Shown here: positions 7,233-16,292 of the stretch, one piece after another
Numbering within the stretch: position 1 is the stretch's first letter
Layout of the letters: each line of letters begins with the position of its first letter
Origin: Microbacterium sp. zg-Y1090
GTDB lineage: Bacteria; Actinomycetota; Actinomycetes; Actinomycetales; Microbacteriaceae
Length of the DNA stretch: 64,000 nt
Assembly (NCBI RefSeq): GCF_030246945.1
Contig: NZ_CP126742.1
Coordinates: 868,001-932,000, forward strand
Reading direction: 5' to 3'
Made by a program: the position numbers and the translations under genes
Notes under the pieces: generated by a model
Seen by the model: only the letters and a program-made list of their open reading frames with translations
Told to the model about the DNA's origin: nothing
Databases searched by the model: none

Positions 7233-9602
7233 ATGGCAAATGAGCGAAAAGTGCCGCGCTGGCTCCGCGTCTTCATCCCCGTCGTGCTGGTGCTGGTGTG
7301 GTTGGGTGCCGGCGCCATCGGCGGCCCTTACTTCGGCAAGGTCGACGAGGTCGCCGTCAACGACCGGTCGGCGTTCCTCCCGTCGAGCGCCGACGCCACC
7401 CAGGTCAACGAATTGCTGCCCGGGTTCCTCGGCGATGACAGCGTCCCGGCACTGGTGGTCATGTCGACCGACGACGGCGAGCTCAGTGAGGAGCAGCTCA
7501 CCGAGGTCAACGACCTGGCCGCCGGCATCGTCGATCTCGAGGGCGTCGTGGGCGATGTGTCGCCTGCGGTGCCGTCGGAAGACGGCGAAGCCGTGCAGGT
7601 CTTCGTGCCGCTGGACGCCTCGGCCGACATCGCCGAGGTCGTCACCGAACTGCGCGACTATCTCGCCGACGGCGCACCGCCGGGGGTCGAGACCTTCGTC
7701 ACCGGGCCCGCCGGATTCTCCGCCGACCTCGTCGAGGGGTTCCTGGGCATCGACGGGCTGCTGCTCGGCGTCGCGCTCATCGCCGTCTTCATCATCCTCG
7801 TCGTGGTCTACCGCTCGCCGCTCTTGCCGATCCTCGTGCTCATGACCTCGGTGCTGGCGCTCTGCGTGGCCGTACTGACGGTCTGGTGGCTCGCCAAGGC
7901 CGACATCGTCGTGCTGAACGGCCAAGTGCAGGGCATCCTGTTCATCCTCGTCATCGGCGCCGCAACCGACTATGCACTGCTGTACGTCGCGCGCTTCCGT
8001 GAGGCCATCGCGATGGGCAAGAAGCGGTGGGATGCCACCATCTCGGCATGGCGGGGAGCGTTCGAGCCCATCCTCGCCTCCGGCGGCACGGTCATCGCGG
8101 GTCTGCTCTGCCTGCTGCTGAGCGATCTGGCCACCAACCGCGCGCTCGGCCCGATCGCCTCCATCGGCATCGCGTTCGCCATGCTGTCGGCACTGACGTT
8201 CCTCCCCGCCCTGCTGGGCCTTGCCGGGCGGGCCGCCTTCTGGCCCTTCGCCCCGAAGCCCGATGCCCTCGGCATCCCCGAAGACTTCTCCCGTCCGCTC
8301 AAGGGCATCTGGCCGCGTCAGGCACGCCTGGTCGGGCGGCACCCGCGTGCCGTGTGGATCGTGTCGACCGTCGTGCTGCTGGCCGCCTGCGTCGGCGTGA
8401 CCCAGCTGAAGGCCGACGGCGTGCCCTCCAGCGAATTGGTGCTCGGCACCTCGCAGGCGCGTGACGGCCAGGTGGAGCTCGCCGAGCACTTCCCGGCCGG
8501 CTCCGGCAGCCCCGTGTACGTCGTGGCCCCCGAGGGCGACCTGACCGCGGCGGTCGAGGTGCTCACCGACGCCGACGGCATCGACTCGCTCGCCGTCGCG
8601 ACCGAGGATTCGCCCAACGGTCAGGCCGGCGTCGAGCTGGAAGGCGGGGAGGCCGTGTTCACGACCTTCGGCCCTCCCGGAACCCCGGCGCCCGAGCCCA
8701 CCGTCGTCGATGGCGACGTGCTGCTCTTCGCAACGCTGACCGACGCGGCCGACTCGCTCGCCGCCGAGGATGTGGTGCGCGATCTCCGCCAGGCGATGAA
8801 CGACGAGATCGGTTCGTCCGTGCTGGTCGGCGGCGAGACGGCCACCGACATCGACACCAACGACACCTCGATCCGCGACCGCACGCTGATCATCCCGATC
8901 ATCCTCGTGGTGATCCTGCTGATCCTCATCGTGCTGCTGCGGTCGGTGCTGGCACCGGTGCTGCTGATCATCACCACGATCATCTCGTTCGGGTCGGCGC
9001 TGGGCGTCAGCGCGTGGGTGTTCAACGGGATCTTCGACTTCCCGGGTGCCGACCCCTCGGTGCCGCTGTACGGGTTCGTGTTCCTGGTGGCCCTGGGCAT
9101 CGACTACAACATCTTCTTGATGACCCGCGTGCGGGAGGAGTCTCTCAAGCACGGCACGCGCCTCGGCATCCTGCGGGGACTCGTGGCCACCGGTGGGGTG
9201 ATCACGTCGGCCGGCCTCGTGCTGGCGGCCACGTTCGCCGCGCTGGGTGTGATCCCGATTCTGTTCCTGGCGCAGCTGGCGTTCATCGTGGCGTTCGGTG
9301 TGCTGCTGGACACCTTCGTGGTGCGCTCGCTGCTGGTGCCCGCGCTGGCGTTCGATATCGGCCGCGCCATCTGGTGGCCGTCGAAGCTGTGGCGCAACTA
9401 CCCGGGCGGCTCGCGCTACCTCGCGCGGACGTCGGCCGAGGGCGGCCCCGTGGTGGCGGTCCGTGCGGATCAGGTCGGTGACGGCCAGCGCCGTGGGGAC
9501 GGCGACACGGTCGCAGCCGTTGCGGCTACCGGCACCGGCGCGCAGAACGTCGCCGAATCGACGCGGCGACCGGTGACACGGCGGTCGCTGCGCCGGCGCT
9601 GA
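7233..9602 (+). CDS. MMPL/RND-family exporter
   Basis: 789 aa. Two halves, each with an extracytoplasmic loop followed by a cluster of membrane helices, as in MmpL and AcrB-like proton-driven exporters. The paired motifs GAATDYALLYVARFREA and LGIDYNIFLMTRVREE contain the Asp-Tyr pairs that carry protons in MMPL proteins. A charged tail of about 70 residues follows the last helix. Substrate cannot be told: actinobacterial relatives move lipids, siderophores or drugs. The start codon abuts a palindrome, so expression is probably ligand-controlled and the mRNA leader very short. Confidence 0.93.
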   Translation: MANERKVPRWLRVFIPVVLVLVWLGAGAIGGPYFGKVDEVAVNDRSAFLPSSADATQVNELLPGFLGDDSVPALVVMSTDDGELSEEQLTEVNDLAAGIVDLEGVVGDVSPAVPSEDGEAVQVFVPLDASADIAEVVTELRDYLADGAPPGVETFVTGPAGFSADLVEGFLGIDGLLLGVALIAVFIILVVVYRSPLLPILVLMTSVLALCVAVLTVWWLAKADIVVLNGQVQGILFILVIGAATDYALLYVARFREAIAMGKKRWDATISAWRGAFEPILASGGTVIAGLLCLLLSDLATNRALGPIASIGIAFAMLSALTFLPALLGLAGRAAFWPFAPKPDALGIPEDFSRPLKGIWPRQARLVGRHPRAVWIVSTVVLLAACVGVTQLKADGVPSSELVLGTSQARDGQVELAEHFPAGSGSPVYVVAPEGDLTAAVEVLTDADGIDSLAVATEDSPNGQAGVELEGGEAVFTTFGPPGTPAPEPTVVDGDVLLFATLTDAADSLAAEDVVRDLRQAMNDEIGSSVLVGGETATDIDTNDTSIRDRTLIIPIILVVILLILIVLLRSVLAPVLLIITTIISFGSALGVSAWVFNGIFDFPGADPSVPLYGFVFLVALGIDYNIFLMTRVREESLKHGTRLGILRGLVATGGVITSAGLVLAATFAALGVIPILFLAQLAFIVAFGVLLDTFVVRSLLVPALAFDIGRAIWWPSKLWRNYPGGSRYLARTSAEGGPVVAVRADQVGDGQRRGDGDTVAAVAATGTGAQNVAESTRRPVTRRSLRRR

Positions 9603-9612
9603 GCCGGAAGAG

Positions 9613-9714
9613 CGACGTTGTGCACGAGGGCCGCGGCTGATGCCGCGGCCCCTCGTGCGTCTGGCCGGCGCGCGCCGCGGCCCCTCGCGCGTCCCGCCGC
9701 CGTGCACAACGTCG
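9613..9714. repeat. nested inverted-repeat element with CGACGTTGTGCAC ends
   Basis: 13-bp perfect outer arms, CGACGTTGTGCAC (9613-9625) and GTGCACAACGTCG (9702-9714), enclose an inner GC hairpin at 9622-9658 (GCACGAGGGCCGCGGC facing GCCGCGG..CCTCGTGC with one bulge). A third, imperfect copy, CGACGCTGTGCAC, is at about 9774-9786. The inner hairpin may end transcription of the exporter gene; the repeated outer arms suggest a small structured repeat element. Confidence 0.6.
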
Positions 9715-9810
9715 TCGAAACGTTCCGAGGCGGCGCCGGCGCGGGCACACACCCCCGTCGGTGACCGGGTTGGCGACGCTGTGCACACCCGGGCGGCGTA
9801 GGCTCGCCAC

Positions 9811-10392
9811 ATGGGCAAGGCGCTGTTCATCGTCGACGTGCAGAACGACTTCACCGAGGGTGGGGCCCTCGGGGTGCCCGGGGGGGACGCCGTCGCGGCC
9901 GCGATCAGTCGTCACCTGGCCGATCACGCCGGCGAGTACGCCCTGATCGTGGCCTCCCGCGACTGGCACGCACCCGACGGTGACAACGGCGGCCACTTCG
10001 CCGCCGGCGAGCCCGACTTCGTCGACACCTGGCCGGTGCACTGCGTCGCGGGAACGCCGGGCGCCGAGTACGACCCGGCGCTCGTCACCGAGGCGGTGAC
10101 CCACCACGTGAAGAAGGGCCAGGGCGCCCCGGCCTACTCACTGTTCGAGGGGACCACCGACGACGGCGGCACGGTGGCCGAGCTGCTCACCGCGCACGGC
10201 ATCGTCGAGGCGGACGTGGCCGGCATCGCGACCGACTACTGCGTGCGGGCCTCGGCTCTGGATGCCATCGAGCACGGCGTGCGCGTGCGGGTGCTGACCG
10301 ACCTGATCGCGGGTGTCGCTCCCGCCAGCAGCGATGCGGCCCTGGCCGAGCTCGCGCACGCCGGGGCCGAGCTCGCGACGTCGGGAGTCTGA
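9811..10392 (+). CDS. pncA: isochorismatase-family amidase, nicotinamidase-like
   Basis: 193 aa, the usual size. Nicotinamidase turns nicotinamide into nicotinate for NAD salvage. The triad is present: Asp9 in IVDVQNDF, a Lys at 101/102 (HVKKGQG) and Cys144 in ATDYCVRAS, with the cis-peptide neighbourhood VAGIATDYC. The metal-site motif DWHAPDGDNGGHF, Asp followed by two His, matches nicotinamidases rather than plain isochorismatases. It stands alone, flanked by the repeat element and a convergent gene. Confidence 0.87.
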   Translation: MGKALFIVDVQNDFTEGGALGVPGGDAVAAAISRHLADHAGEYALIVASRDWHAPDGDNGGHFAAGEPDFVDTWPVHCVAGTPGAEYDPALVTEAVTHHVKKGQGAPAYSLFEGTTDDGGTVAELLTAHGIVEADVAGIATDYCVRASALDAIEHGVRVRVLTDLIAGVAPASSDAALAELAHAGAELATSGV

Positions 10393-10416
10393 CGACCGCG
10401 CCCCGAGCTGCCCGCG

Positions 10417-11004
10417 CTAGCGGGTGCCGCCGCCCTCGCGGCGGAGGTGGTGACGGGAGACGCTGTTCACCCAGCCGACGAACTGCCGCGCCTGAAGCCC
10501 GAACGCGGGGTCGACGGGCGCGACCCAGACCTGCTCCGGGCCGTCGATCGAGATGTAGAACTCCCTCCGGTCGACCTTCTTCCTGAGCATGGCGCCGGTG
10601 ATCATGCCGGCGGGCCCGAACAGCAGTCCGCCCGCCGCCGCGCGTGTCAGGGTGGAGCGTTCGCTGATCTCGCCGGCCGTCTCGAACGACGCGATGGCGC
10701 CGGCGACGGGCTGGCTGAGATCACCGCAGAAGATCCACTCACCCGACACGGTGAGACCGGCGAACGTATGCGGTTCCGCCAGAAACTGGGTCAGCGGCGT
10801 CCATGCCTCGCCGTCCCACCAGCGCAGACGGCCGCGCCCGTCGTCGTACCAGCCCATCGACTGCGTGCGGGAGAGCGGCGTGGGGGCGTGCAGCTCGACG
10901 GTGGTTCCGCTCATATCGGCGAAGTACTCGGTCCACGCCTCGCCGTCCCACCAGCGCTGGTAGCCCGCCCCGTCGTCGTACCATCCCGCTTCCGCGTTCC
11001 CCAT
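10417..11004 (-). CDS. DUF2510-repeat protein
   Basis: 195 aa. Two N-terminal copies of the short DUF2510 module (GWYDDGAGYQRWWDGEAWT and GWYDDGRGRLRWWDGEAWT), which is common in actinobacterial surface or membrane-linked proteins and has no assigned role. A glycine-rich hydrophobic hairpin (AAAGGLLFGPAGMITGAML) and a C-terminal beta-rich part (EFYISIDGPEQVWVAPVDP) follow. There is no signal peptide. It ends 24 bases from the convergent amidase stop. Confidence 0.75.
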   Translation of the reverse strand: MGNAEAGWYDDGAGYQRWWDGEAWTEYFADMSGTTVELHAPTPLSRTQSMGWYDDGRGRLRWWDGEAWTPLTQFLAEPHTFAGLTVSGEWIFCGDLSQPVAGAIASFETAGEISERSTLTRAAAGGLLFGPAGMITGAMLRKKVDRREFYISIDGPEQVWVAPVDPAFGLQARQFVGWVNSVSRHHLRREGGGTR

Positions 11005-11110
11005 GCGCAGATCGTAGCCAGTGCGCAGGCGTGCGGCAGGGGGTGCGCTGAAAGAGCGGCGGATGCCGGTGGCCCCGGCCGTCGCGGCATCCGCGCCCGC
11101 AGATACAGCA

Positions 11111-11146
11111 GCGCCGCGAGAGCCGGTAGATCGGCCCTCGCGGCGC
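11111..11146 (-). terminator. GC-rich hairpin between two minus-strand genes
   Basis: 10-bp stem GCGCCGCGAG (11111-11120) with CTCGCGGCGC (11137-11146), and an inner GCCG/CGGC helper stem. There is no T run. It lies just after the small acidic gene in the direction of transcription. Confidence 0.5.
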
Positions 11147-11162
11147 CGTGCTGAACGAGCGG

Positions 11163-11363
11163 TCAGCGTCCGGTCGGAGGCAGCTTGTCGACGCCGTGCC
11201 GATCGGGCTTGCCCGGCTCGGCTGCGGTCGCCGGTGACACGTCGTCCGTCGGGGCGGACCCGGTGTCGGGGTACTGCGGTTCGTCGATCTCGATCGCCGT
11301 GTCCCGCTCATCGGTCGGCGGAAGATGGTCAAGGGGCTGCTTGATGTCATCTCGGTCGCTCAT
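11163..11363 (-). CDS. small acidic, probably disordered protein
   Basis: 66 aa, starting MSDRDDIKQPLDHLPP. Rich in Asp, Glu, Pro and Thr, with no hydrophobic core. Two similar short pieces, LDHLPPTDERDT and VDKLPPTGR, lie near the two ends. No family recognised. The frame is open upstream, but composition changes at the ATG at 11363. Moderate confidence because of its size. Confidence 0.5.
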   Translation of the reverse strand: MSDRDDIKQPLDHLPPTDERDTAIEIDEPQYPDTGSAPTDDVSPATAAEPGKPDRHGVDKLPPTGR

Positions 11364-11653
11364 GGTCCCATCCTGCGTCGGCGGATGCCGTCTGCGCACG
11401 GGGTTGCGATCGGCACCCCATCCGTGGCACGGGGCGGGGATTCCGCTGCCGGCACGCACCCTGCGCCGGGCCCCGGGGCGATGCGCCGGCCGATGCCGGT
11501 GTGAGGGAACCGTAAGGATCCGCGGCTGCCCCGCATGGGTTGTGTGAGGACGGTCATCGCGCAGTCGCCGCGGGCGTTGGATCGGAATGCGCCCGCGAGT
11601 GAGGGCGTGCGATCAGCGCCCGCGCTGTCGCCGTCTCTGAGATGGAGCCCGCT
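11364..11653. other. intergenic region upstream of the kdp operon
   Basis: About 290 bases between the divergent small acidic gene and the first kdp-linked ORF. It must hold the kdp promoter and the KdpE site, but I cannot point to a convincing direct repeat or -35/-10 pair. Confidence 0.4.
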
Positions 11654-11737
11654 GTGCTTGACCTCGTCTACGTGCTGGGCACGGTCGCCGTGTTCGTCGT
11701 CGTCGGACTGCTGGGGAAGGCGGTGGAGAAGCTGTGA
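11654..11737 (+). CDS. tiny hydrophobic membrane peptide leading the kdp operon
   Basis: 27 aa from GTG 11654: one membrane helix ([17 protein letters not shown]) and a charged end KAVEKL. GGAG lies 6 bases before the GTG; an ATG 12 bases earlier is also in frame but has no ribosome site. Its stop overlaps the GTG of kdpF (GTGA), so it is coupled to the operon. It is too short for most gene finders. Its helix-plus-charged-end form recalls short ORFs seen before kdpF in other actinobacteria, as far as I recall. Role unknown; it may help assemble the pump. Confidence 0.6.
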   Translation: MLDLVYVLGTVAVFVVVGLLGKAVEKL

Positions 11738-11823
11738 TCGTGTTCCAGCTGCTCGCCGGCATCCTCGGTGTCGCGGCGATCGTGTACCTCGTGTTCGCCC
11801 TCGTGAAACCGGAGCGGTTCTGA
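11734..11823 (+). CDS. kdpF: K+-transporting ATPase KdpF subunit
   Basis: 29 aa single-helix stabilising subunit of the Kdp pump. It ends in the typical LVKPERF. GTG start overlaps the stop of the preceding peptide, and the stop overlaps the kdpA ATG by one base. Confidence 0.88.
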   Translation: MIVFQLLAGILGVAAIVYLVFALVKPERF

Positions 11824-13496
11824 TGGCGTGGGTGTCGGCGCTGCTGTCGCTCGCCACCGTCGCGGTCATCCTCGGTGTGCTGTACCGGCCCTTCGGCGAC
11901 TACATGGCCTGGGTGTACACCTCACCGAAGGACACCAGGGTCGAAGCCGGCGTCTACCGGGTGATCGGCATCGACGCGAAAGCCGCGCAGACGTGGCCGG
12001 CGTACCTGCGAGCGGTGCTGGCCTTCTCGGCCGTCGGGCTGCTCCTCGTCTACGGGCTGCAGCGGCTGCAGCAGTGGCTCCCGTACTCGCTGGGCCTTGA
12101 CGCCCCCAGCGAGCACCTGTCGTTCAACACCGCGGCGTCGTTCGTCGGCAACACGAACTGGCAGTCGTACTCGCCCGAGCTCACCCTCGGCTACACCGTG
12201 CAGGCGCTGGGCCTGGTGGTGCAGAACTTCGTGTCGGCGGGCGTGGGCATGGCGGTCGCCATCGCCCTGGTGCGCGGCTTCGCGGCACGCCGGTCGGGCA
12301 CGCTCGGCAACTTCTGGGTGGACCTCACCCGCGGCACCCTGCGCATCCTGCTGCCGATCGCCGCGCTCGCCGCGGTCGTGCTGCTGATCGGCGGGGTGGT
12401 GCAGAACATCAACGGTTTCACCGACGTCACCACGCTCACCGGCGCGACGCAGTCGATCCCCGGCGGCCCGGTGGCCTCGCAGGAGGCCATCAAGCTGCTC
12501 GGCACCAACGGCGGCGGATTCTTCAACGCCAACTCGTCGCATCCGTTCGAGAACCCGAACGCGTGGACCAACGTCTTCGAGGTGCTCCTCATGCTCGTCA
12601 TCCCGTTCGCGCTGCCGCGCACGTTCGGCCGCATGGTCGGCGACAACCGCCAGGGGTACGCGATCCTCGGCGTCATGGCGACGCTGTATCTGGCATCGTT
12701 CGCGCTGCTGACCGCGTTCGAGACCGCCGGCAACGGCACCGCGCCGCAGCTGGCGGGGGCCGCGATGGAGGGCAAGGAGCAGCGCTTCGGCATCATCGGC
12801 TCGACGCTCTTCGCCACCACGAGCACCGGCACCTCCACCGGCGCGGTCAACTCCATGCACGACTCGTACACGGCGCTGGGCGGCATGATGCCGATGCTCA
12901 ACATGATGCTCGGCGAGGTCTCGCCCGGCGGAGTGGGGTCGGGGCTCTACGCGATCCTCGTGCTCGCGATCATCGGCGTCTTCATCGCCGGTCTGCTGAT
13001 CGGCCGCACCCCGGAGTACCTCGGCAAGAAGATCGGGCCGCGCGAGATCAAGCTCGCCGCCCTGACGATCCTCGTCATGCCGACCCTCGTGCTCACCGGC
13101 ACCGCGCTGAGCTTCGCCCTCCCCGGCATCCGCGAAGAGGTGGCATCCACGTCGATCTGGAATCCCGGCATCCACGGCATGAGCGAGGTGCTCTACGCCT
13201 TCACCTCGGCAGCCAACAACAACGGCTCGGCGTTCGCCGGGCTCACCGCGAACACCCCGTGGCTGAACACGGCGCTGGGCGTCGTCATCCTGCTCGGTCG
13301 TTTCGTGCCGATCGTCTTCGTGCTCGCCCTCGCCGGCTCGCTCGCGGCGCAGGACTCCGTGCCGACGACCGCGGGCACGCTCCCCACCCACCGCCCGCTG
13401 TTCGTCGGGCTCCTCAGCACCGTCACGGTGCTGGTCACCGCGTTGACCTTCTTTCCCGTACTCGCGCTGGGTCCCCTGGCGGAAGGGCTGATGTGA
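11823..13496 (+). CDS. kdpA: K+-transporting ATPase subunit KdpA
   Basis: 557 aa, many membrane helices. KdpA is the K+ channel-like subunit of the high-affinity KdpFABC pump. The four filter-loop regions are recognisable, for example [52 protein letters not shown] and [11 protein letters not shown]. It lies between kdpF and kdpB with one-base overlaps. Expected to be induced at low K+ through KdpD/KdpE encoded downstream. Confidence 0.97.
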   Translation: MAWVSALLSLATVAVILGVLYRPFGDYMAWVYTSPKDTRVEAGVYRVIGIDAKAAQTWPAYLRAVLAFSAVGLLLVYGLQRLQQWLPYSLGLDAPSEHLSFNTAASFVGNTNWQSYSPELTLGYTVQALGLVVQNFVSAGVGMAVAIALVRGFAARRSGTLGNFWVDLTRGTLRILLPIAALAAVVLLIGGVVQNINGFTDVTTLTGATQSIPGGPVASQEAIKLLGTNGGGFFNANSSHPFENPNAWTNVFEVLLMLVIPFALPRTFGRMVGDNRQGYAILGVMATLYLASFALLTAFETAGNGTAPQLAGAAMEGKEQRFGIIGSTLFATTSTGTSTGAVNSMHDSYTALGGMMPMLNMMLGEVSPGGVGSGLYAILVLAIIGVFIAGLLIGRTPEYLGKKIGPREIKLAALTILVMPTLVLTGTALSFALPGIREEVASTSIWNPGIHGMSEVLYAFTSAANNNGSAFAGLTANTPWLNTALGVVILLGRFVPIVFVLALAGSLAAQDSVPTTAGTLPTHRPLFVGLLSTVTVLVTALTFFPVLALGPLAEGLM

Positions 13497-15643
13497 TGTC
13501 CACACTGACCACCGCGCGTCCCGAGGCCGCGCCGAAGGCTGCTCCGCAGGGCGGGTTCTCGCCGGCACAGGTGCGCGCCGCCGTGCCCGGTGCGGTGCGC
13601 AAGCTCGACCCGCGCCTGCAGTGGCACAACCCCGTCATGTTCCTGGTGTGGGTGGGCGCCGCGCTCACCACCGTGCTGGCCGTGGCGGAGCCGTTCATCG
13701 GGGGACCGGCGCCCTCGGGCGGCACCCCCGTGCCGTGGTCGTTCACCGGCGCGATCGCGATCTGGCTGTGGCTCACGGTGCTCTTCGCCAACCTCGCCGA
13801 GTCCGTCGCCGAAGGCCGAGGCAAGGCGCAGGCCGAGACGCTGCGCAAGACCCGCACCAGCACGACGGCGCGGCGGGTGGATGCCTACGATCCGCTCACC
13901 GATCCCGCGGCCGAGCGAGCCGGCACGACCGATGTGGCATCGGCCGACCTGCGCCTCGGCGACATCGTCGTGGTGTCGCCGCCAGAGCTCATCCCCGGCG
14001 ACGGCGACGTCATCTGGGGCATCGCCTCGGTCGACGAGTCCGCGATCACGGGAGAGTCGGCTCCCGTCGTGCGGGAGTCCGGCGGGGACCGTTCGGCCGT
14101 CACCGGAGGCACCCGTGTGCTGTCGGACCGCATCGTGGTGAAGATCACCTCGAAGCCCGGAGAGACCTTCGTCGACCGCATGATCGCGCTCGTCGAGGGC
14201 GCCGCGCGGCAGAAGACGCCGAACGAGATCGCGCTGAACATCCTGCTGGCGAGCCTGTCGATCATCTTCGTCGTCGTCGCGCTGACGCTGAACCCCATCG
14301 CCTCGTACGCCGCCGCCCCGGTGAGCGTGCCGGTGCTGGTGGCTCTGCTGGTGTGCCTCATCCCGACGACCATCGGGGCGCTCCTCAGCGCGATCGGCAT
14401 CGCGGGCATGGACCGGCTGGTGCAGCGGAACGTGCTCGCCATGTCGGGCCGCGCGGTCGAGGCCGCGGGGGATGTGACCACCCTGCTGCTCGACAAGACC
14501 GGCACCATCACCTACGGCAACCGCCGCGCCAGCGCCTTCGTGCCGGTCGGCGATGTGCCGGCGCCCGATCTCATCCGCACCGCCGCCCTGTCGTCGCTGG
14601 CCGACCCGACGCCCGAGGGCGCGTCGATCGTCGAGCTCGCCCGGGCGGAGGGCATCGACGTCGGACGGGCGGCGCCGGGAGACATCGTGCCGTTCACGGC
14701 GCAGACCCGCATGTCGGGCCTGGACACCCCCGACGGCACGAGCATCCGCAAGGGCGCCGCCTCGGCGGTCATCGCCTGGCTCGAGCAGCAGGGGCAGCCG
14801 CCGACGGCGCCGGTGCTGGCGGAGGTGACCGCCGCCGTCGAGAGGATCTCGCAGACCGGCGGCACCCCGCTGGTGGTCGCCACGAGCACCCCGGATGCCG
14901 GTTCGCGCCTGCTCGGCGTCGTGCACCTGAAAGACGTGGTCAAGGAGGGACTGCCGGCGAAGTTCGCAGAACTCCGCTCGATGGGGATCCGCACCGTGAT
15001 GATCACCGGCGACAACCCGCTGACCGCCGCGGCGATCGCGGCAGAGGCGGGGGTCGACGACTTTCTCGCGGAGGCGACCCCCGAGGACAAGCTGGCCTAC
15101 ATCCGTGCCGAGCAGCAGGGCGGCAACCTCGTCGCGATGACCGGCGACGGCACCAATGACGCCCCTGCGCTCGCGCAGGCTGACGTGGGCGTGGCGATGA
15201 ACTCCGGCACGTCGGCGGCGAAGGAGGCCGGCAACATGGTCGACCTCGACTCCGACCCGTCGAAGCTCATCGACATCGTGCGCATCGGCAAGCAGCTGCT
15301 CATCACCCGTGGCGCGCTGACGACGTTCTCCATCGCCAACGACATCGCCAAGTACTTCGCGATCATCCCGGCGATGTTCCTCGGGGTGTTCCCGCAGCTG
15401 GCGGCGCTGAACATCATGGGCCTGCACTCACCGGCATCCGCCGTGCTCTCGGCGATCATCTTCAACGCGATCGTCATCGTGGTGCTCATTCCGCTCGCCC
15501 TGCGCGGCGTCTCCTACCACCCCGGCGGTGCATCGCAGACCCTCGGACGCAACCTCGCGATCTACGGCCTCGGCGGCATCGTCGCACCCTTCATCGGCAT
15601 CTGGCTCATCGACCTCGTCGTGCGCCTCATCCCTGGCTTCTGA
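13496..15643 (+). CDS. kdpB: K+-transporting P-type ATPase subunit KdpB
   Basis: 715 aa, the ATP-splitting subunit. Phosphorylation motif [12 protein letters not shown] with Asp333; the TGES-type actuator loop appears as [20 protein letters not shown] closes the P domain. The N-terminal 30 residues are a low-complexity extension ([16 protein letters not shown]). ATG 13496 overlaps the kdpA stop by one base. Start and length fit actinobacterial KdpB. Confidence 0.97.
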   Translation: MSTLTTARPEAAPKAAPQGGFSPAQVRAAVPGAVRKLDPRLQWHNPVMFLVWVGAALTTVLAVAEPFIGGPAPSGGTPVPWSFTGAIAIWLWLTVLFANLAESVAEGRGKAQAETLRKTRTSTTARRVDAYDPLTDPAAERAGTTDVASADLRLGDIVVVSPPELIPGDGDVIWGIASVDESAITGESAPVVRESGGDRSAVTGGTRVLSDRIVVKITSKPGETFVDRMIALVEGAARQKTPNEIALNILLASLSIIFVVVALTLNPIASYAAAPVSVPVLVALLVCLIPTTIGALLSAIGIAGMDRLVQRNVLAMSGRAVEAAGDVTTLLLDKTGTITYGNRRASAFVPVGDVPAPDLIRTAALSSLADPTPEGASIVELARAEGIDVGRAAPGDIVPFTAQTRMSGLDTPDGTSIRKGAASAVIAWLEQQGQPPTAPVLAEVTAAVERISQTGGTPLVVATSTPDAGSRLLGVVHLKDVVKEGLPAKFAELRSMGIRTVMITGDNPLTAAAIAAEAGVDDFLAEATPEDKLAYIRAEQQGGNLVAMTGDGTNDAPALAQADVGVAMNSGTSAAKEAGNMVDLDSDPSKLIDIVRIGKQLLITRGALTTFSIANDIAKYFAIIPAMFLGVFPQLAALNIMGLHSPASAVLSAIIFNAIVIVVLIPLALRGVSYHPGGASQTLGRNLAIYGLGGIVAPFIGIWLIDLVVRLIPGF

Positions 15644-15662
15644 TTGCAGAGGAAGAACCCAC

Positions 15663-16271
15663 ATGAACACCTCCACCCGCAGCACCGCCCGCACCGTCGG
15701 GGTCGCCGTGCGCGCCATGGCGCTCTTCACGGTGCTGTTCGGCCTCGGCTACACCGCCGTGCTCACCGTCGTCGGCCAGCTGGCCCTGCCCGCCCAGGCG
15801 AACGGCTCGCTGCTGACCGACAGCGAAGGCGCGCCAGTCGGGTCGTCGCTCATCGGCCAGGGCTTCACCGATGCCGATGGGGTGCCGCTGCCGCACTACT
15901 TCCAGTCCCGGCCCTCCGCCGCCGGTGACGGCTATGACGCGGGGGCGTCGTCGGGGTCGAACCTCGGCCCCGAGAACGACGACCTCATCGCGGCGATCGC
16001 GGAGCGCCGGGACCAGGTGGCGGCGTTCAATGGCGTGGCCCCCGACGACGTCCCGGCCGACGCGGTGACCGCGTCGTCGTCGGGCCTGGATCCCCACATC
16101 AGCCCGGCGTACGCCGAGATCCAGATCGAACGGGTGGCCGCGGAGCGCGGCATCCCCGTCGCCGAACTCAGGGCGCTGGTGGGGGAGCACACAGACGGGC
16201 CGCAACTCGGGTACCTCGGTGACGCCACGGTGAACGTGCTGGAGCTTAACGTTGCCCTTGACCAACGATGA
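15663..16271 (+). CDS. kdpC: K+-transporting ATPase subunit KdpC
   Basis: 202 aa with one N-terminal helix (AMALFTVLFGLGYTAVLTVV) and an extracytoplasmic domain. Conserved pieces YFQSRPSAAG, SGSNLGPEN and ASSSGLDPHISPAYA are typical of KdpC, which stabilises KdpA-KdpB and raises nucleotide affinity. ATG 15663 follows AGAGGAAG. The frame is open upstream inside kdpB; that part is shadow. Confidence 0.95.
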   Translation: MNTSTRSTARTVGVAVRAMALFTVLFGLGYTAVLTVVGQLALPAQANGSLLTDSEGAPVGSSLIGQGFTDADGVPLPHYFQSRPSAAGDGYDAGASSGSNLGPENDDLIAAIAERRDQVAAFNGVAPDDVPADAVTASSSGLDPHISPAYAEIQIERVAAERGIPVAELRALVGEHTDGPQLGYLGDATVNVLELNVALDQR

Positions 16272-16292
16272 CGACGAGCGAGAAGGACGACC

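Noticed and set aside
6408..9854. Very long minus-strand open frame (over 1100 codons) opposite the MMPL gene
   Set aside because: Composition is His/Arg/Asp/Gln-rich as expected from the antisense of GC-rich coding DNA, and it spans several plus-strand features.
11922..15427. Long minus-strand open frames opposite kdpA and kdpB
   Set aside because: Shadows of clearly recognised kdp genes; low-complexity composition and no ribosome sites.
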